Source: Cellulomonas dongxiuzhuiae
Lineage (GTDB): Bacteria > Actinomycetota > Actinomycetes > Actinomycetales > Cellulomonadaceae
Assembly (NCBI RefSeq): GCF_018623035.1
Contig: NZ_CP076023.1
Span: 124,001 to 188,000 of the forward strand
DNA length: 64,000 nt
Direction of reading: 5' to 3'
Under the pieces are notes generated by a model that was not told where the DNA came from, did no database searches, and saw only the letters and a list, made by a program, of their open reading frames with translations. Within the stretch, counting starts at the first letter, position 1. Every line of letters starts with the position of its first letter. The position numbers were made by a program, and so were the translations under genes. This document shows, piece after piece, positions 17,422 to 25,650 of the stretch.

Positions 17422-18996
17422 GTGACAGCTCGACGCACCACCACCCTCGCCGGAGCGCTCGCCGTGCTCGTGCTCGGGACGAGCGCACTGCTCGCACCGC
17501 CCGCCACGGCCCACGGGCCAGGCGGCAAGCCCGGGCCCGGCCACGGGCCGGTGCACACGATCGACGCCGAGCGCTTCGCCCGTCAGGTCACGACGCGCGG
17601 CGTGTGGCGGCACCTCGAGGAGCTCCAGCGCATCGCGGACCGGAACGACGGCAACCGCGCCGCCCTCACCGAGGGCTACGAGGCGAGCGCCCGGTACGTC
17701 GAGCGCACCCTGCAGCGTGCCGGGTACACGACGACGCGCGACCCGTTCACGTTCGGCCTGGAGGTCGTCGACGCCGCGAGCCTGGCCCTCGGCACCGGTG
17801 AGACGTACGAGGTCGACCAGATGCTCTACGCACCCAGCTCGCCCGAGGGTGGCGTCACCGCGCCGGGCTCGTTGCCGACCGACACGACCGGCTGCACGGC
17901 CGACTCGTGGGCGGGCGTCGAGGTGACCGGCACGATCGCCGTCGTCAGCCGCGGGGTGTGCGCGTTCGCGGACAAGGCCGTGGCCGCCGAGGCTGCCGGC
18001 GCCGTGGGCGTCGTGGTCTACAACAACGTCGAGGAGCTGCTGTTCGGCACCCTCGGTGCGGAGGGCCTCGTGAGCGTGCCCGTCGCCGGCATGGGCCAGG
18101 CCGACGGGCTCGCCGTCGTCGAGGCCGTGGCGGCAGGCGTGACGCTGACCCTCGACACCCGGTTCCACACCGAGGAGCGCGAGAGCTTCAACGTCGTCGC
18201 CGAGACGCGCGCGGGCCGCGACGACAACGTCGTCATGCTCGGTGCGCACCTCGACGGTGTCGAGGAGGGCCCGGGGATGAACGACAACGGCAGCGGCTCG
18301 GCCGTCCTGCTCGAGGTCGCCGTGCAGCTCGCGAAGCAGAAGAAGCTGAACAACACCGTGCGGTTCGCGTGGTGGGGCGCCGAGGAGCTGGGGCTCATCG
18401 GCTCGACGGCGTACGTCGACGAGCTCGCGGGCCAGGAGGGTGAGCTCGACCGCATCGCCACGTACCTGAACTTCGACATGGTGGGCTCGCCCAACTACAT
18501 CATCGGCGTGTACGACGCCGACCAGTCCACCTACGAGGCCCCGGTCGAGGTGCCGGAGGGTTCGGCGCAGACGGAGGCGGTCCTCACGGGGTGGTTCGAC
18601 CGCACGGGCCAGCCGTGGGTCGACACGGAGTTCTCGGGCCGTTCGGACTACCAGGCGTTCATCCTCAACGGCGTCCCGGCGTCCGGCCTGTTCACCGGTG
18701 CGGACGACATCAAGACCGAGGAGGAGGTCGCGCTGTTCGGCGGGACCGCGGGCATCCGCCACGACCCGAACTACCACACGGTGGGCGACGACCTGTCGAA
18801 CGTCAGCCGTGAGGCGATCGGCATCATGGCGCCGGCCGTCGCGTTCGCGACCGCGAGCCTCGCCACGGACACCTCGGCGATCAACGGGGTGTCGGGCCCT
18901 GGCGACCAGGGGCACCACCACGGCCCGTGGAAGCCGGGCAAGGGGCACGGTCACGGCCGCGGCCACGAGCACGGCACCCTGCAGCGGGCGTCCTGA
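17422..18996 (+). CDS. Secreted M28-family zinc aminopeptidase with PA domain
   Basis: The 524-residue protein has a signal peptide cleaved near ATA-HG (residue 30), a PA (protease-associated) insertion at about 130-240, and an M28 catalytic domain. By comparison with the Streptomyces griseus aminopeptidase, the two-zinc site is His276, bridging Asp288, Glu322, Asp352 and His452, with Glu321 as general base (WWGAEELG). Spacings between these residues match the family. It should release N-terminal residues from extracellular peptides. The C-terminus ends in a His/Gly-rich tail (GHHHGPWKPGKGHGHGRG), possibly metal-binding. The GTG start has GAAGGGA at 17407-17413. Confidence 0.93.
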   Translation: MTARRTTTLAGALAVLVLGTSALLAPPATAHGPGGKPGPGHGPVHTIDAERFARQVTTRGVWRHLEELQRIADRNDGNRAALTEGYEASARYVERTLQRAGYTTTRDPFTFGLEVVDAASLALGTGETYEVDQMLYAPSSPEGGVTAPGSLPTDTTGCTADSWAGVEVTGTIAVVSRGVCAFADKAVAAEAAGAVGVVVYNNVEELLFGTLGAEGLVSVPVAGMGQADGLAVVEAVAAGVTLTLDTRFHTEERESFNVVAETRAGRDDNVVMLGAHLDGVEEGPGMNDNGSGSAVLLEVAVQLAKQKKLNNTVRFAWWGAEELGLIGSTAYVDELAGQEGELDRIATYLNFDMVGSPNYIIGVYDADQSTYEAPVEVPEGSAQTEAVLTGWFDRTGQPWVDTEFSGRSDYQAFILNGVPASGLFTGADDIKTEEEVALFGGTAGIRHDPNYHTVGDDLSNVSREAIGIMAPAVAFATASLATDTSAINGVSGPGDQGHHHGPWKPGKGHGHGRGHEHGTLQRAS

Positions 18997-19416
18997 CGGC
19001 CGCTCGTCGTGACGCGCTGACGCGCGGGTGACCGGCGGCCCGGGTCCTCCAGGGGGCCCGGGTCGCCGCGCGTCCGGACGTCGGTGCGGCGTGACGGGCT
19101 GCCGCGGCGCGAGGCCGCCGGCAGGTGCCGCGGCGCGAGGCCGCGGTGGTGCGTCGTCGTTGGCGTGGCCGCCCAGCCCCGCAGGAGACGGGCGACATCT
19201 TGCTCCTTCGGGTGGGGTCTTGCCAAGCCCCTTCGTGACCTTTTCTTGACCTGCGGACGCCCGAGCGTCAAGTCGAGGTTCACGAGATGGTGGGAGATGA
19301 TCCATTTGTAACAAAGATGTGAAGATCCTCACCCAAGCGAGACACGGCTCCGGGTCACGGAGCACTATCGAGGAGGCCGCCCAGCCTCGCGCCCAAGCCG
19401 GCGCTCCCCTCTCGCC
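18997..19416. other. Long gap between convergent genes with an AT-rich, promoter-like patch
   Basis: These 420 bases separate the M28 gene (plus) from the XRE gene (minus), both pointing inward, yet the stretch 19230-19340 looks like a promoter region. It contains CTTGAC/GTCAAG inverted arms (19245-19250 and 19267-19272), an AT-rich block around TTTGTAACAAAG, and the near-palindrome GTGAAGATCCTCAC (19319-19332). A direct repeat of TGCCGCGGCGCGAGGCCG lies near 19098-19145. No open frame here looks protein-coding. A small RNA or short transcript is possible. Confidence 0.4.
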
Positions 19417-19629
19417 TCACGCGCCGATGCGGGGGAACGGGTCCAGGGAGAACGCGACCTCGACAGGGACGTCGAAGAACGCAGCGATGCGCAGCGCCAG
19501 GTGCAGCGACGGGCTGTACTCGCCCCGCTCGAGGTACCCGACGGTCTGGTAGTGCACCCCCAGTGCGTCCGCGAGCTCGCGGCGGCTCACGCCGCGCTCG
19601 GCACGCAGCACCGCGATCCGGTTGTGCAC
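19417..19629 (-). CDS. Small XRE-family (HTH) regulator of the ABC exporter operon
   Basis: The 70-residue protein is essentially a single helix-turn-helix: NRIAVLRAERGVSRRELADALGVHYQTVGYLERGEYSPSL, then a short DVPVEVAF end. This matches the YozG/Cro-like small regulators. GTG at 19629 has GGGGAG at good spacing and starts at the point where family members start. A second GTG at 19671 would give 84 residues and lies just after the permease stop. The gene is last in the ATPase-permease-regulator operon, so it probably controls that operon from the operator-like repeat at 21472-21487. Confidence 0.8.
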   Translation of the reverse strand: MHNRIAVLRAERGVSRRELADALGVHYQTVGYLERGEYSPSLHLALRIAAFFDVPVEVAFSLDPFPRIGA

Positions 19630-19672
19630 GGACTCCCCGCCCGGTGACCGTCGGCGCGCCTCCTCGGTCACC

Positions 19673-20563
19673 TCAGCCGCGCAGGAGGGTCTCGAGGCGG
19701 TCCGCGAGCGCGCTCGCGGTCTGCCGGGCGGTCGACCGGCGCAGGACGACGGGCGCGGCGACGAGCCCGACGACGGCCCAGGCGACGAGCACGAGGGCGG
19801 CGACCTCGGGGTGCCACGCACCGCCGAGCTCGAGCGCCTCGGCGCCCGCCGGCAACGTCGTCGACCGCAGCCCGTGGGCGAGCCAGTACAGCGGGAACGC
19901 CTGGACGGCGCCGGACGCCCAGGGCGGCACGGTCTGGGCGCCGAAGACGCCGGAGAGGAACGCCAGGGCGACGACGGGTGCCATGACGAAGAGCATGACG
20001 CGTGTCGGGCGCGCGGCGAGGGCGCCGCCCACGATGCCGATCGGCAGCATCGCGAGGGTGCCCAGCAGCAGCCAGCCCGCGACGGCGACCCATCCGCCCG
20101 GTCCCTGGTGCATCGGGTCGCCGAGCAGGAACGGCCACGGCGCCAGCAGGATCACCAGCATGGGGACGGCGCCCAGCACCTGGCTGACGACGACGCCGAC
20201 CGTGTACGTGGTCGTGCCGCGGGGTGTGGTGCGCATGCGGAGCACCGTGCCCTCCTCGACCTCGGTGGCGAGGGCGAAGGCGGGGCCCATGACCATGCCG
20301 AACAGGACGGTGGCGGCCAGGATGCCGGGCAGCGCGACGTCGGGGAGCGTCAGGCCGCCGCTCCCGGGGACGGTCGTGCCGCGCTGCGTCACGAGGTACA
20401 CCAGGATCCCGATCCCGATCACGACGTTCCACCCCACGTCCTCGGGGTTGCGCAGCATGTGCCGGAACTCCGTGACGCCGCGGCGCAGCCCCAGGCGCAC
20501 GGCCCAGGCGCGGGGGGACGGCGCGGTGCGGGCGGGCGGCGCCGTGCGTGCGGGCGTGCTCAT
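19673..20563 (-). CDS. ABC-2 type exporter permease
   Basis: The 296-residue protein has about six membrane helices and the ABC-2 permease layout: a soluble N-terminus (RLGLRRGVTEFRHMLRNPED), a first helix, the motif EVEEGTVLRMRTTPRG between helices, then four or five helices and a charged end. It forms the membrane part of an exporter with the ATPase encoded just upstream. Their reading frames overlap by an ATGA junction (20560-20563). The substrate is unknown; drugs or peptides are typical. Confidence 0.88.
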   Translation of the reverse strand: MSTPARTAPPARTAPSPRAWAVRLGLRRGVTEFRHMLRNPEDVGWNVVIGIGILVYLVTQRGTTVPGSGGLTLPDVALPGILAATVLFGMVMGPAFALATEVEEGTVLRMRTTPRGTTTYTVGVVVSQVLGAVPMLVILLAPWPFLLGDPMHQGPGGWVAVAGWLLLGTLAMLPIGIVGGALAARPTRVMLFVMAPVVALAFLSGVFGAQTVPPWASGAVQAFPLYWLAHGLRSTTLPAGAEALELGGAWHPEVAALVLVAWAVVGLVAAPVVLRRSTARQTASALADRLETLLRG

Positions 20564-21471
20564 CGCGTGACCTCCAGGTCCCGGTCCGCGGCGGCGGCCT
20601 CGTGCCGGCGGACGATGTCGAGGTACGCGTCCTCGAGGCTGGCGCGCACCACCTCGAGGTCGTCCACGCGGACGGTCGCGAGCAGCTGGCGCGTGAACGC
20701 GACCGGGTCGTGCGTGCTGTGCACGTGCCGGGCCCCGTCGGCGCTCCAGCGCACCTCGGACGGTCCGGCGACCTCCCGCGCGACGGCGGCGGGGCTGCCC
20801 GCGGCGACGATGCGACCGCCGGCGAGCAGCAGGATCCGGTCGGCGACCGTCTCGGCCTCCGTCAGGTCGTGCGTGGTGAGCAGGACGACGGTGCCGTCAC
20901 GGTCCACGACCTCGTGGACGAGCTCGTGGAACTCGCGGCGCGCGGCGGGGTCGAGCCCGGCGGTCGGCTCGTCGAGGACGAGGAGGTCGGGCCGGCCGAC
21001 AAGCCCGACGGCGACGTCGAGGCGGCGGCGCTGGCCGCCGGAGAGCGTCGACATGCGTTGGTCGGCCGCGTCGGTGAGCCCGACGCGCGCGAGCAGGTCG
21101 TCGACGTCCCGCGGTCGGGCGGACCGGTCGGTCGCGTACGGACGGTAGGTGTCGGCGAGCTGGCCGAGCAGCTCGCGCACCCGCCACCGGCGGTGGTCGC
21201 GCCACGACTGCAGGACGACGCCGATGCGTGCGCGCCAGGCGTCGTCGCCGTGCTCGGGGTCGGTGCCCAGCACGGTGACGTCGCCCGCGTCGCGGTGCCG
21301 GAATCCCTCGACGATCTCGACGGTGGTGGTCTTGCCGGCGCCGTTGGGTCCCAGCAGCGCGACGACCTCGCCGGGCGCGACGTCGAAGTCGATGCCGTCG
21401 AGGACGGTGTGCTCGCCGTACGCCATGCGCAGCCCCGCGACGTGCACGGCGGCACTCTCGAACCTGTTCAT
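20560..21471 (-). CDS. ABC exporter ATP-binding protein
   Basis: The 303-residue protein has Walker A (GPNGAGKTT), the Q-loop, ABC signature LSGGQRRRLDVA and Walker B with D-loop (LLVLDEPTAGLDP). A C-terminal extension of about 80 residues (to VRRHEAAAADRDLEVTR) is common in DrrA-like exporters. The ATG at 21471 directly abuts an inverted repeat, with no room for a Shine-Dalgarno, so translation is probably leaderless. It is first in an operon with the permease and the XRE regulator. Confidence 0.9.
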   Translation of the reverse strand: MNRFESAAVHVAGLRMAYGEHTVLDGIDFDVAPGEVVALLGPNGAGKTTTVEIVEGFRHRDAGDVTVLGTDPEHGDDAWRARIGVVLQSWRDHRRWRVRELLGQLADTYRPYATDRSARPRDVDDLLARVGLTDAADQRMSTLSGGQRRRLDVAVGLVGRPDLLVLDEPTAGLDPAARREFHELVHEVVDRDGTVVLLTTHDLTEAETVADRILLLAGGRIVAAGSPAAVAREVAGPSEVRWSADGARHVHSTHDPVAFTRQLLATVRVDDLEVVRASLEDAYLDIVRRHEAAAADRDLEVTR

Positions 21472-21487
21472 GTAGTAGATGTACTAC
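21472..21487 (-). promoter_or_regulatory. Inverted repeat at the start of the ABC exporter operon
   Basis: GTAGTA-GATG-TACTAC is a perfect inverted repeat touching the ATPase start codon. TA-rich sequence in such GC-rich DNA is notable and could combine the -10 region with an operator. The XRE protein encoded at the end of the operon is the natural candidate to bind it. Confidence 0.55.
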
Positions 21488-21551
21488 GTGACGTCGTAGG
21501 TGCGCTATGGCGTTGGAGCGGTTTCACCCGGGTTCCGCGAGTGCGCGCCGG

Positions 21552-21980
21552 TCACCCCTGGCCCGGACCGGCGACGTTGACCATCCAGCCGACGCCGAAC
21601 CTGTCCGTGCACATCCCGAACTCGTCGCCCCACGGAGCGACCTCCATCGGCACGCCCGGCGTCCCGCCCTCCGAGAGCCGCGCGAACACCGCCCGCAGCG
21701 CCTCGGCGTCCTGCGGACCGCCGAACAGCGCGACGGACGCCGAGGACTCGTCCGGGACGGGCATCCCCGCGGGTGTGTCCGACGCCATGAGGACGCCGCC
21801 GTCCGCAGGCAGCTCCAGCTGGGAGTGCATGATCTTGCCCGCGTCCGCGGTGTCCTGCGCCATGCCGTACTCGTCGAACGTGCTGAACGTCGGCTCGGCG
21901 CCGAAGACCTCGCCGTAGAACTCCATCGCGGCGCGGGCCTCGGTGCGGAAGTTCAGGTAGGGGCTGATGCGGGCGGTCAT
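21552..21980 (-). CDS. VOC-superfamily protein (PhnB-like)
   Basis: The 142-residue protein begins with ISPYLNFRTEARAAMEFYGEVFGAEPTFSTF, the first beta-alpha-beta module of PhnB-like glyoxalase/VOC proteins, and ends with PWGDEFGMCTDRFGVGWMVNV, the usual close. These small cupin-like dimers include metal enzymes and binding proteins, and many are of unknown substrate. It is a single gene on the minus strand between the ABC operon and the small Cys-rich gene. Confidence 0.85.
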   Translation of the reverse strand: MTARISPYLNFRTEARAAMEFYGEVFGAEPTFSTFDEYGMAQDTADAGKIMHSQLELPADGGVLMASDTPAGMPVPDESSASVALFGGPQDAEALRAVFARLSEGGTPGVPMEVAPWGDEFGMCTDRFGVGWMVNVAGPGQG

Positions 21981-22103
21981 GTGGTCCTCCGGTTGCTCGG
22001 GCTGACACCAGGTACCGACCGCGTCGGCGGCCGTGAGTCACCGGGTGCGCCCGGCCCGCGTGTGGCGCGGTTAGGGTGATCGGGACCCCCTCGGAGGACC
22101 CCC

Positions 22104-22250
22104 ATGTGCTACCCCACCCCCTGCCCGACGTGCGGCCTGGTCACCTGGGCCGGCTGCGGTGAGCACGTCGACTCCGTGCGCGCCCAGGTGCCCGACGCCC
22201 AGTGGTGCACCTGCGACGCCGAGGCTGTGACACCGACGCCTGTGGGTTGA
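22104..22250 (+). CDS. Small Cys-rich conserved protein (48 aa)
   Basis: The 48-residue product begins MCYPTPCPTCGLVTWAGCG, then EHVDSVRAQVPDAQWCTC. It has six Cys residues in CxxC-like spacing, suggesting a zinc-binding or metal-binding knuckle. I recall very similar short proteins across actinobacteria and proteobacteria with the same CxTCG-TWAGCG-H-V pattern, all uncharacterised. GGAGGA lies at 22094-22099, five bases before the ATG. It ends 18 bases before the S9 peptidase start, so the two may share a transcript. Confidence 0.75.
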   Translation: MCYPTPCPTCGLVTWAGCGEHVDSVRAQVPDAQWCTCDAEAVTPTPVG

Positions 22251-22268
22251 GGGTGGTAGGACGGGGGC

Positions 22269-24383
22269 ATGACGACACCTCCCGGCGGCGACGTCCCGGC
22301 CGCCACGCCCTTCCACGACCTCGACGCGTACGTCGCGCTGCCGCGCCTGTCCGGCCTCGTGCTGTCGCCCGACGGCACGCGCCTCGTCACGGCCGTCCAG
22401 ACCCTCGACCGCAAGCGCACCGGCTACGTCACTGCGCTGTGGGAGGTCGACCCCGCGGGTGAGCGTCCGGCGCGACGCCTGACGCGCTCCGCCAAGAGCG
22501 AGTCGTCCGCGGCGTTCACGCCCGCCGGCGACCTGCTGTTCACCAGCGCGCGCCCGGACCCCGACGCGCAGGACCCCGACGCCGAGCCGACTCCGGCGCT
22601 GTGGCTGCTGCCCGCGGACGGTGCCGAGGCCCGCGTCGTCGCCGACCGTCGTGCGGGCGTCGGCGGTGTGCAGGTCGCGACCGGCGCGCCGACGGTCCTC
22701 GTCGTGTCCGACGTCCTGCCGTCGGCGAGCGACCCGGCCGACGACGACCGCCGTCACCAGGAGCGCAAGGACGCCAAGGTCGCGGCGATCCTGCACACGG
22801 GCTACCCGGTGCGCTACTGGGACCACGACCTGGGCCCCGGGTCGCCGCACGCACTGGTCGCGACGGTCGGCACCGACGTCGCCGCGCCCCGCGCCGGCGA
22901 GGGCGACCCCCGGCTCGACCTGCGCGACGTCACGCCCGACGCGCGCATCGAGCTGCTGGAGCAGTCGCCCGCGCTCAGCCCCGACGGCCGCACGGTCGTC
23001 ACGCCGTGGAACCGCGGGGGAGCGCGCGGCGAGCTGCGCACCCACCTGGTGGCCGTCGACGTCGCGACGGGGGAGCGTCGCGTGCTCGTCGAGGACGAGG
23101 CCGGGGACATCGGCCACCCCGTCGTGTCACCCGACGGGCGGTGGGTCGCCTACGCCCGCGAGACGATCTCGACGCCCCACCGCGCACCGGCCGTCGAGCT
23201 GTGCGTCGTGCCGTTCGCAGGCGGTGAGCCGCGCCGCCTCGCCGCCGGGTGGGACCGCTGGCCGTCGAGCCCGGTCTGGCTGCCCTCGTCCGACGCGCTC
23301 CTGGTGGTGGCGGACGACGACGGCCGCGCCCCGGTGTTCCACGTGGAACTGAGCTCCGACACCGTGACGCGCGTGACCAGCGACGACGCGGCGTTCTCCG
23401 ACGTGCGCGTCAGCCCCGACGGACGGACCGCCTACGCACTGCGCACGTCCTACGAGGCGCCTGCGCACCCGGTGCGCATCGACCTCGCGGCCGCGCTCGC
23501 GGGTGCGCCCGTCGCTGCCGAGGCGCTGCTCTCGCCCGCCGCCGACGTCCCGCTCCCCGGGCGCCTGGAGGAGGTCGTGACGACGGCCGCCGACGGCACG
23601 CGCGTGCGCGCCTGGCTCGCCCTGCCCGACGGCGCCGGCCCCGACGCGAAGGCGCCGCTGCTGCTGTGGATCCACGGCGGACCCCTCGCCTCGTGGAACG
23701 CGTGGTCGTGGCGGTGGAACCCGTGGCTGATGGTCGCGCGCGGCTACGCCGTGCTGCTGCCGGACCCCGCGCTGTCGACCGGCTACGGCCAGGACTTCGT
23801 GCAGCGCGGCTGGGGGTCGTGGGGCGCCGCGCCGTACACCGACCTGCTCGCCGCGACCGACGCCGCGCTCGAGCGCGACGACCTCGACCCGGAGCGCACG
23901 GCCGCCATGGGCGGGTCGTTCGGCGGGTACATGGCCAACTGGGTGGCCGGGCACACCGACCGCTTCCGCGCGATCGTCACGCACGCGAGCCTGTGGGCCC
24001 TCGACCAGTTCGGTCCCACGACGGACGCGGCGTACTACTGGCAGCGCGAGATGACGCCCGAGATGGCGCTGGAGAACTCGCCGCACCGGTTCGTCGCCGA
24101 CATCGTCACGCCGATGCTCGTCGTCCACGGCGACAAGGACTACCGCGTGCCCATCGGCGAGGGCCTGCGCCTGTGGTACGAGCTGCTCTCGGCCTCCGGC
24201 CTGCCCGCCGACGAGCAGGGGCGCAGCCCGCACCGGTTCCTCTACTACCCGGACGAGAACCACTGGATCCTGCAGCCGCAGCACGCCAAGGTCTGGTACG
24301 GCACGGTCGAGGCGTTCCTCGCCGAGCACGTCCTGCGCCGCACTGGCGACGACGCGCCCCGCTACCCGGACCTCCTGGGCTGA
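22269..24383 (+). CDS. S9-family prolyl oligopeptidase-type serine peptidase
   Basis: The 704-residue cytoplasmic protein has an N-terminal beta-propeller (to about residue 420) and a C-terminal alpha/beta hydrolase. The catalytic triad is Ser550 in GGSFGGYMANW, Asp624 in HGDKDYRVP and His665 in DENHWI. WIHGGPLASWN forms the oxyanion region. It should cleave acyl-aminoacyl or proline-containing short peptides. Tandem hairpins follow the gene. Confidence 0.92.
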   Translation: MTTPPGGDVPAATPFHDLDAYVALPRLSGLVLSPDGTRLVTAVQTLDRKRTGYVTALWEVDPAGERPARRLTRSAKSESSAAFTPAGDLLFTSARPDPDAQDPDAEPTPALWLLPADGAEARVVADRRAGVGGVQVATGAPTVLVVSDVLPSASDPADDDRRHQERKDAKVAAILHTGYPVRYWDHDLGPGSPHALVATVGTDVAAPRAGEGDPRLDLRDVTPDARIELLEQSPALSPDGRTVVTPWNRGGARGELRTHLVAVDVATGERRVLVEDEAGDIGHPVVSPDGRWVAYARETISTPHRAPAVELCVVPFAGGEPRRLAAGWDRWPSSPVWLPSSDALLVVADDDGRAPVFHVELSSDTVTRVTSDDAAFSDVRVSPDGRTAYALRTSYEAPAHPVRIDLAAALAGAPVAAEALLSPAADVPLPGRLEEVVTTAADGTRVRAWLALPDGAGPDAKAPLLLWIHGGPLASWNAWSWRWNPWLMVARGYAVLLPDPALSTGYGQDFVQRGWGSWGAAPYTDLLAATDAALERDDLDPERTAAMGGSFGGYMANWVAGHTDRFRAIVTHASLWALDQFGPTTDAAYYWQREMTPEMALENSPHRFVADIVTPMLVVHGDKDYRVPIGEGLRLWYELLSASGLPADEQGRSPHRFLYYPDENHWILQPQHAKVWYGTVEAFLAEHVLRRTGDDAPRYPDLLG

Positions 24384-24399
24384 CGCCCCGGGCGCACCA

Positions 24400-24439
24400 G
24401 CACCGGGAAGTGGTCGCCCAGGTGACCACTTCCCGGTGC
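24400..24439. terminator. Perfect 16-bp hairpin after S9 peptidase gene
   Basis: GCACCGGGAAGTGGTC pairs exactly with its complement across an eight-base loop. It lies 17 bases after the S9 stop and before the convergent gene at 24502-25650. No U-tract follows. Confidence 0.85.
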
Positions 24440-24452
24440 CCGCCGCGCAGAT

Positions 24453-24480
24453 GCGACCACTCCCGCCGGGAGAGGGTCGC
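24453..24480. terminator. Second, imperfect hairpin in the same gap
   Basis: GCGACC-A-CTCCCG and CGGGAG-AG-GGTCGC form an imperfect stem directly after the first hairpin. It is 22 bases from the stop of the convergent gene and probably serves that gene. Confidence 0.5.
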
Positions 24481-24501
24481 AGGGGCCCGCCCGCACCGAG
24501 C

Positions 24502-25650
24502 TCAGAGGTCGGCCGGGTCCACCAGGAATTCGGCCTCGTCGGCGATCTCGCCGCCCGTCACGGCCTGGAGCGCCTTCGTCACCGTCGCGATGAGCGGTGT
24601 CGACCGGCTGCGCGCGACACGGTGCTCCAACGACGGCTTCTCGCGCTCGATCTGCTCGATCTCGAACGGCTCCCACCGCACGCGGTAGGCCACGACCCCG
24701 TCCTTCGTCCAGGGCAGGTTCTCCATGAGCGGCGGCAGCTGCTCGCACGCGGCGACCTCGACGGCGAGCATGCCGTCGACGCCCAGGTCGACGAGGACGC
24801 CGAACGCCTCGGCCGGCGGCGGGTCGGCGAGCATGAGCTGGTCGTAGGCGTCGGCCTCGGCCATGAGCCGGCGACGCTCGTCGGCGTCCGCGACGCCGTG
24901 CTCCTCGAGCGCCGCGCGCAGACCCGCACCGCCGGGCTCGCGGGCTCCGCCCACCGATCCCTGCGAGCCGCGTCCGGCCAGGACCGTCGGCCCCGACCAG
25001 GTGCCCGGCGTCGCGACCGACAGGTAGGCGCGCGGCTGCACGCCCTGCACGACCGCGAGCACGTGCTCCGGCTCGAGCCACCGGTCGGTGAGCACGGTCA
25101 GGTCGGTGGCGGCGTCCGGGTCGGGCGTCAGGACGACGCCCGTCTGCGTGCGCACCGACCCGCCGAGCCGTCGCGCGGCCGCGACGAGCCACTGCAGCAC
25201 GCGCTCCTCCTCACGGATCGGCAGACCGTCCGGGAACGCGCGCTTGAAGCCGTCGCGGTCGCCACCCGGCCAGGGGCGCTCACCCCGCTCGCGCGGCGCG
25301 TCGAGCACCCAGACCATGACGGTCGTGGCCGGCAGGCCCAGGGCGATCGCGTCGTGCGCGCCGATCCCGTAGGGGCCGGCGAGGGACGACAGGCGCGCGA
25401 GCCGCAGGACGCGGGAGGGCCGGGCGCTCCGGCGGGCGACCGAGCGCATGCCGAAGGCCGCGGTCACGGCCGGCAGCACGCCCGTGCGGGCCGGGGCCTC
25501 CGCGGCGCGCGCGTCCTCCCAGCGGGAGTTGCGGAACCTGCTGGCGGCGAGGACCTCGATCTCCTCGGGCTCGACGCCGGCGGGCAGCGCGAGCAGGTGA
25601 CGCCCGGCGAGCGTCGGGTCGGTGACGACGAGCGGCGGGTACGCGGCCAT
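24502..25650 (-). CDS. Conserved hypothetical protein downstream of dcd
   Basis: The 382-residue soluble protein has no signal or membrane helix and no catalytic motif I know. Notable segments are VLRLARLSSLAGPYGIGAHDAIALGLPATTVMVWVLDAP, a variable Gly/Arg-rich middle, and WTKDGVVAYRVRWEPFEIEQIEREKP. Composition is that of a folded protein rather than shadow. Its ATG overlaps the dcd stop by one base (25650), so it is co-transcribed with dCTP deaminase. Some link to nucleotide metabolism is possible but not shown. An in-frame opening runs back through dcd and beyond, but that is antisense to nothing real and is discounted. Confidence 0.65.
   Translation of the reverse strand: MAAYPPLVVTDPTLAGRHLLALPAGVEPEEIEVLAASRFRNSRWEDARAAEAPARTGVLPAVTAAFGMRSVARRSARPSRVLRLARLSSLAGPYGIGAHDAIALGLPATTVMVWVLDAPRERGERPWPGGDRDGFKRAFPDGLPIREEERVLQWLVAAARRLGGSVRTQTGVVLTPDPDAATDLTVLTDRWLEPEHVLAVVQGVQPRAYLSVATPGTWSGPTVLAGRGSQGSVGGAREPGGAGLRAALEEHGVADADERRRLMAEADAYDQLMLADPPPAEAFGVLVDLGVDGMLAVEVAACEQLPPLMENLPWTKDGVVAYRVRWEPFEIEQIEREKPSLEHRVARSRSTPLIATVTKALQAVTGGEIADEAEFLVDPADL

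Noticed and set aside
19098-19145. Two copies of a GC-rich 18-mer as a possible repeat element
   Set aside because: The unit is made of CGCGG-type words that recur by chance at this GC content; no third copy was seen.
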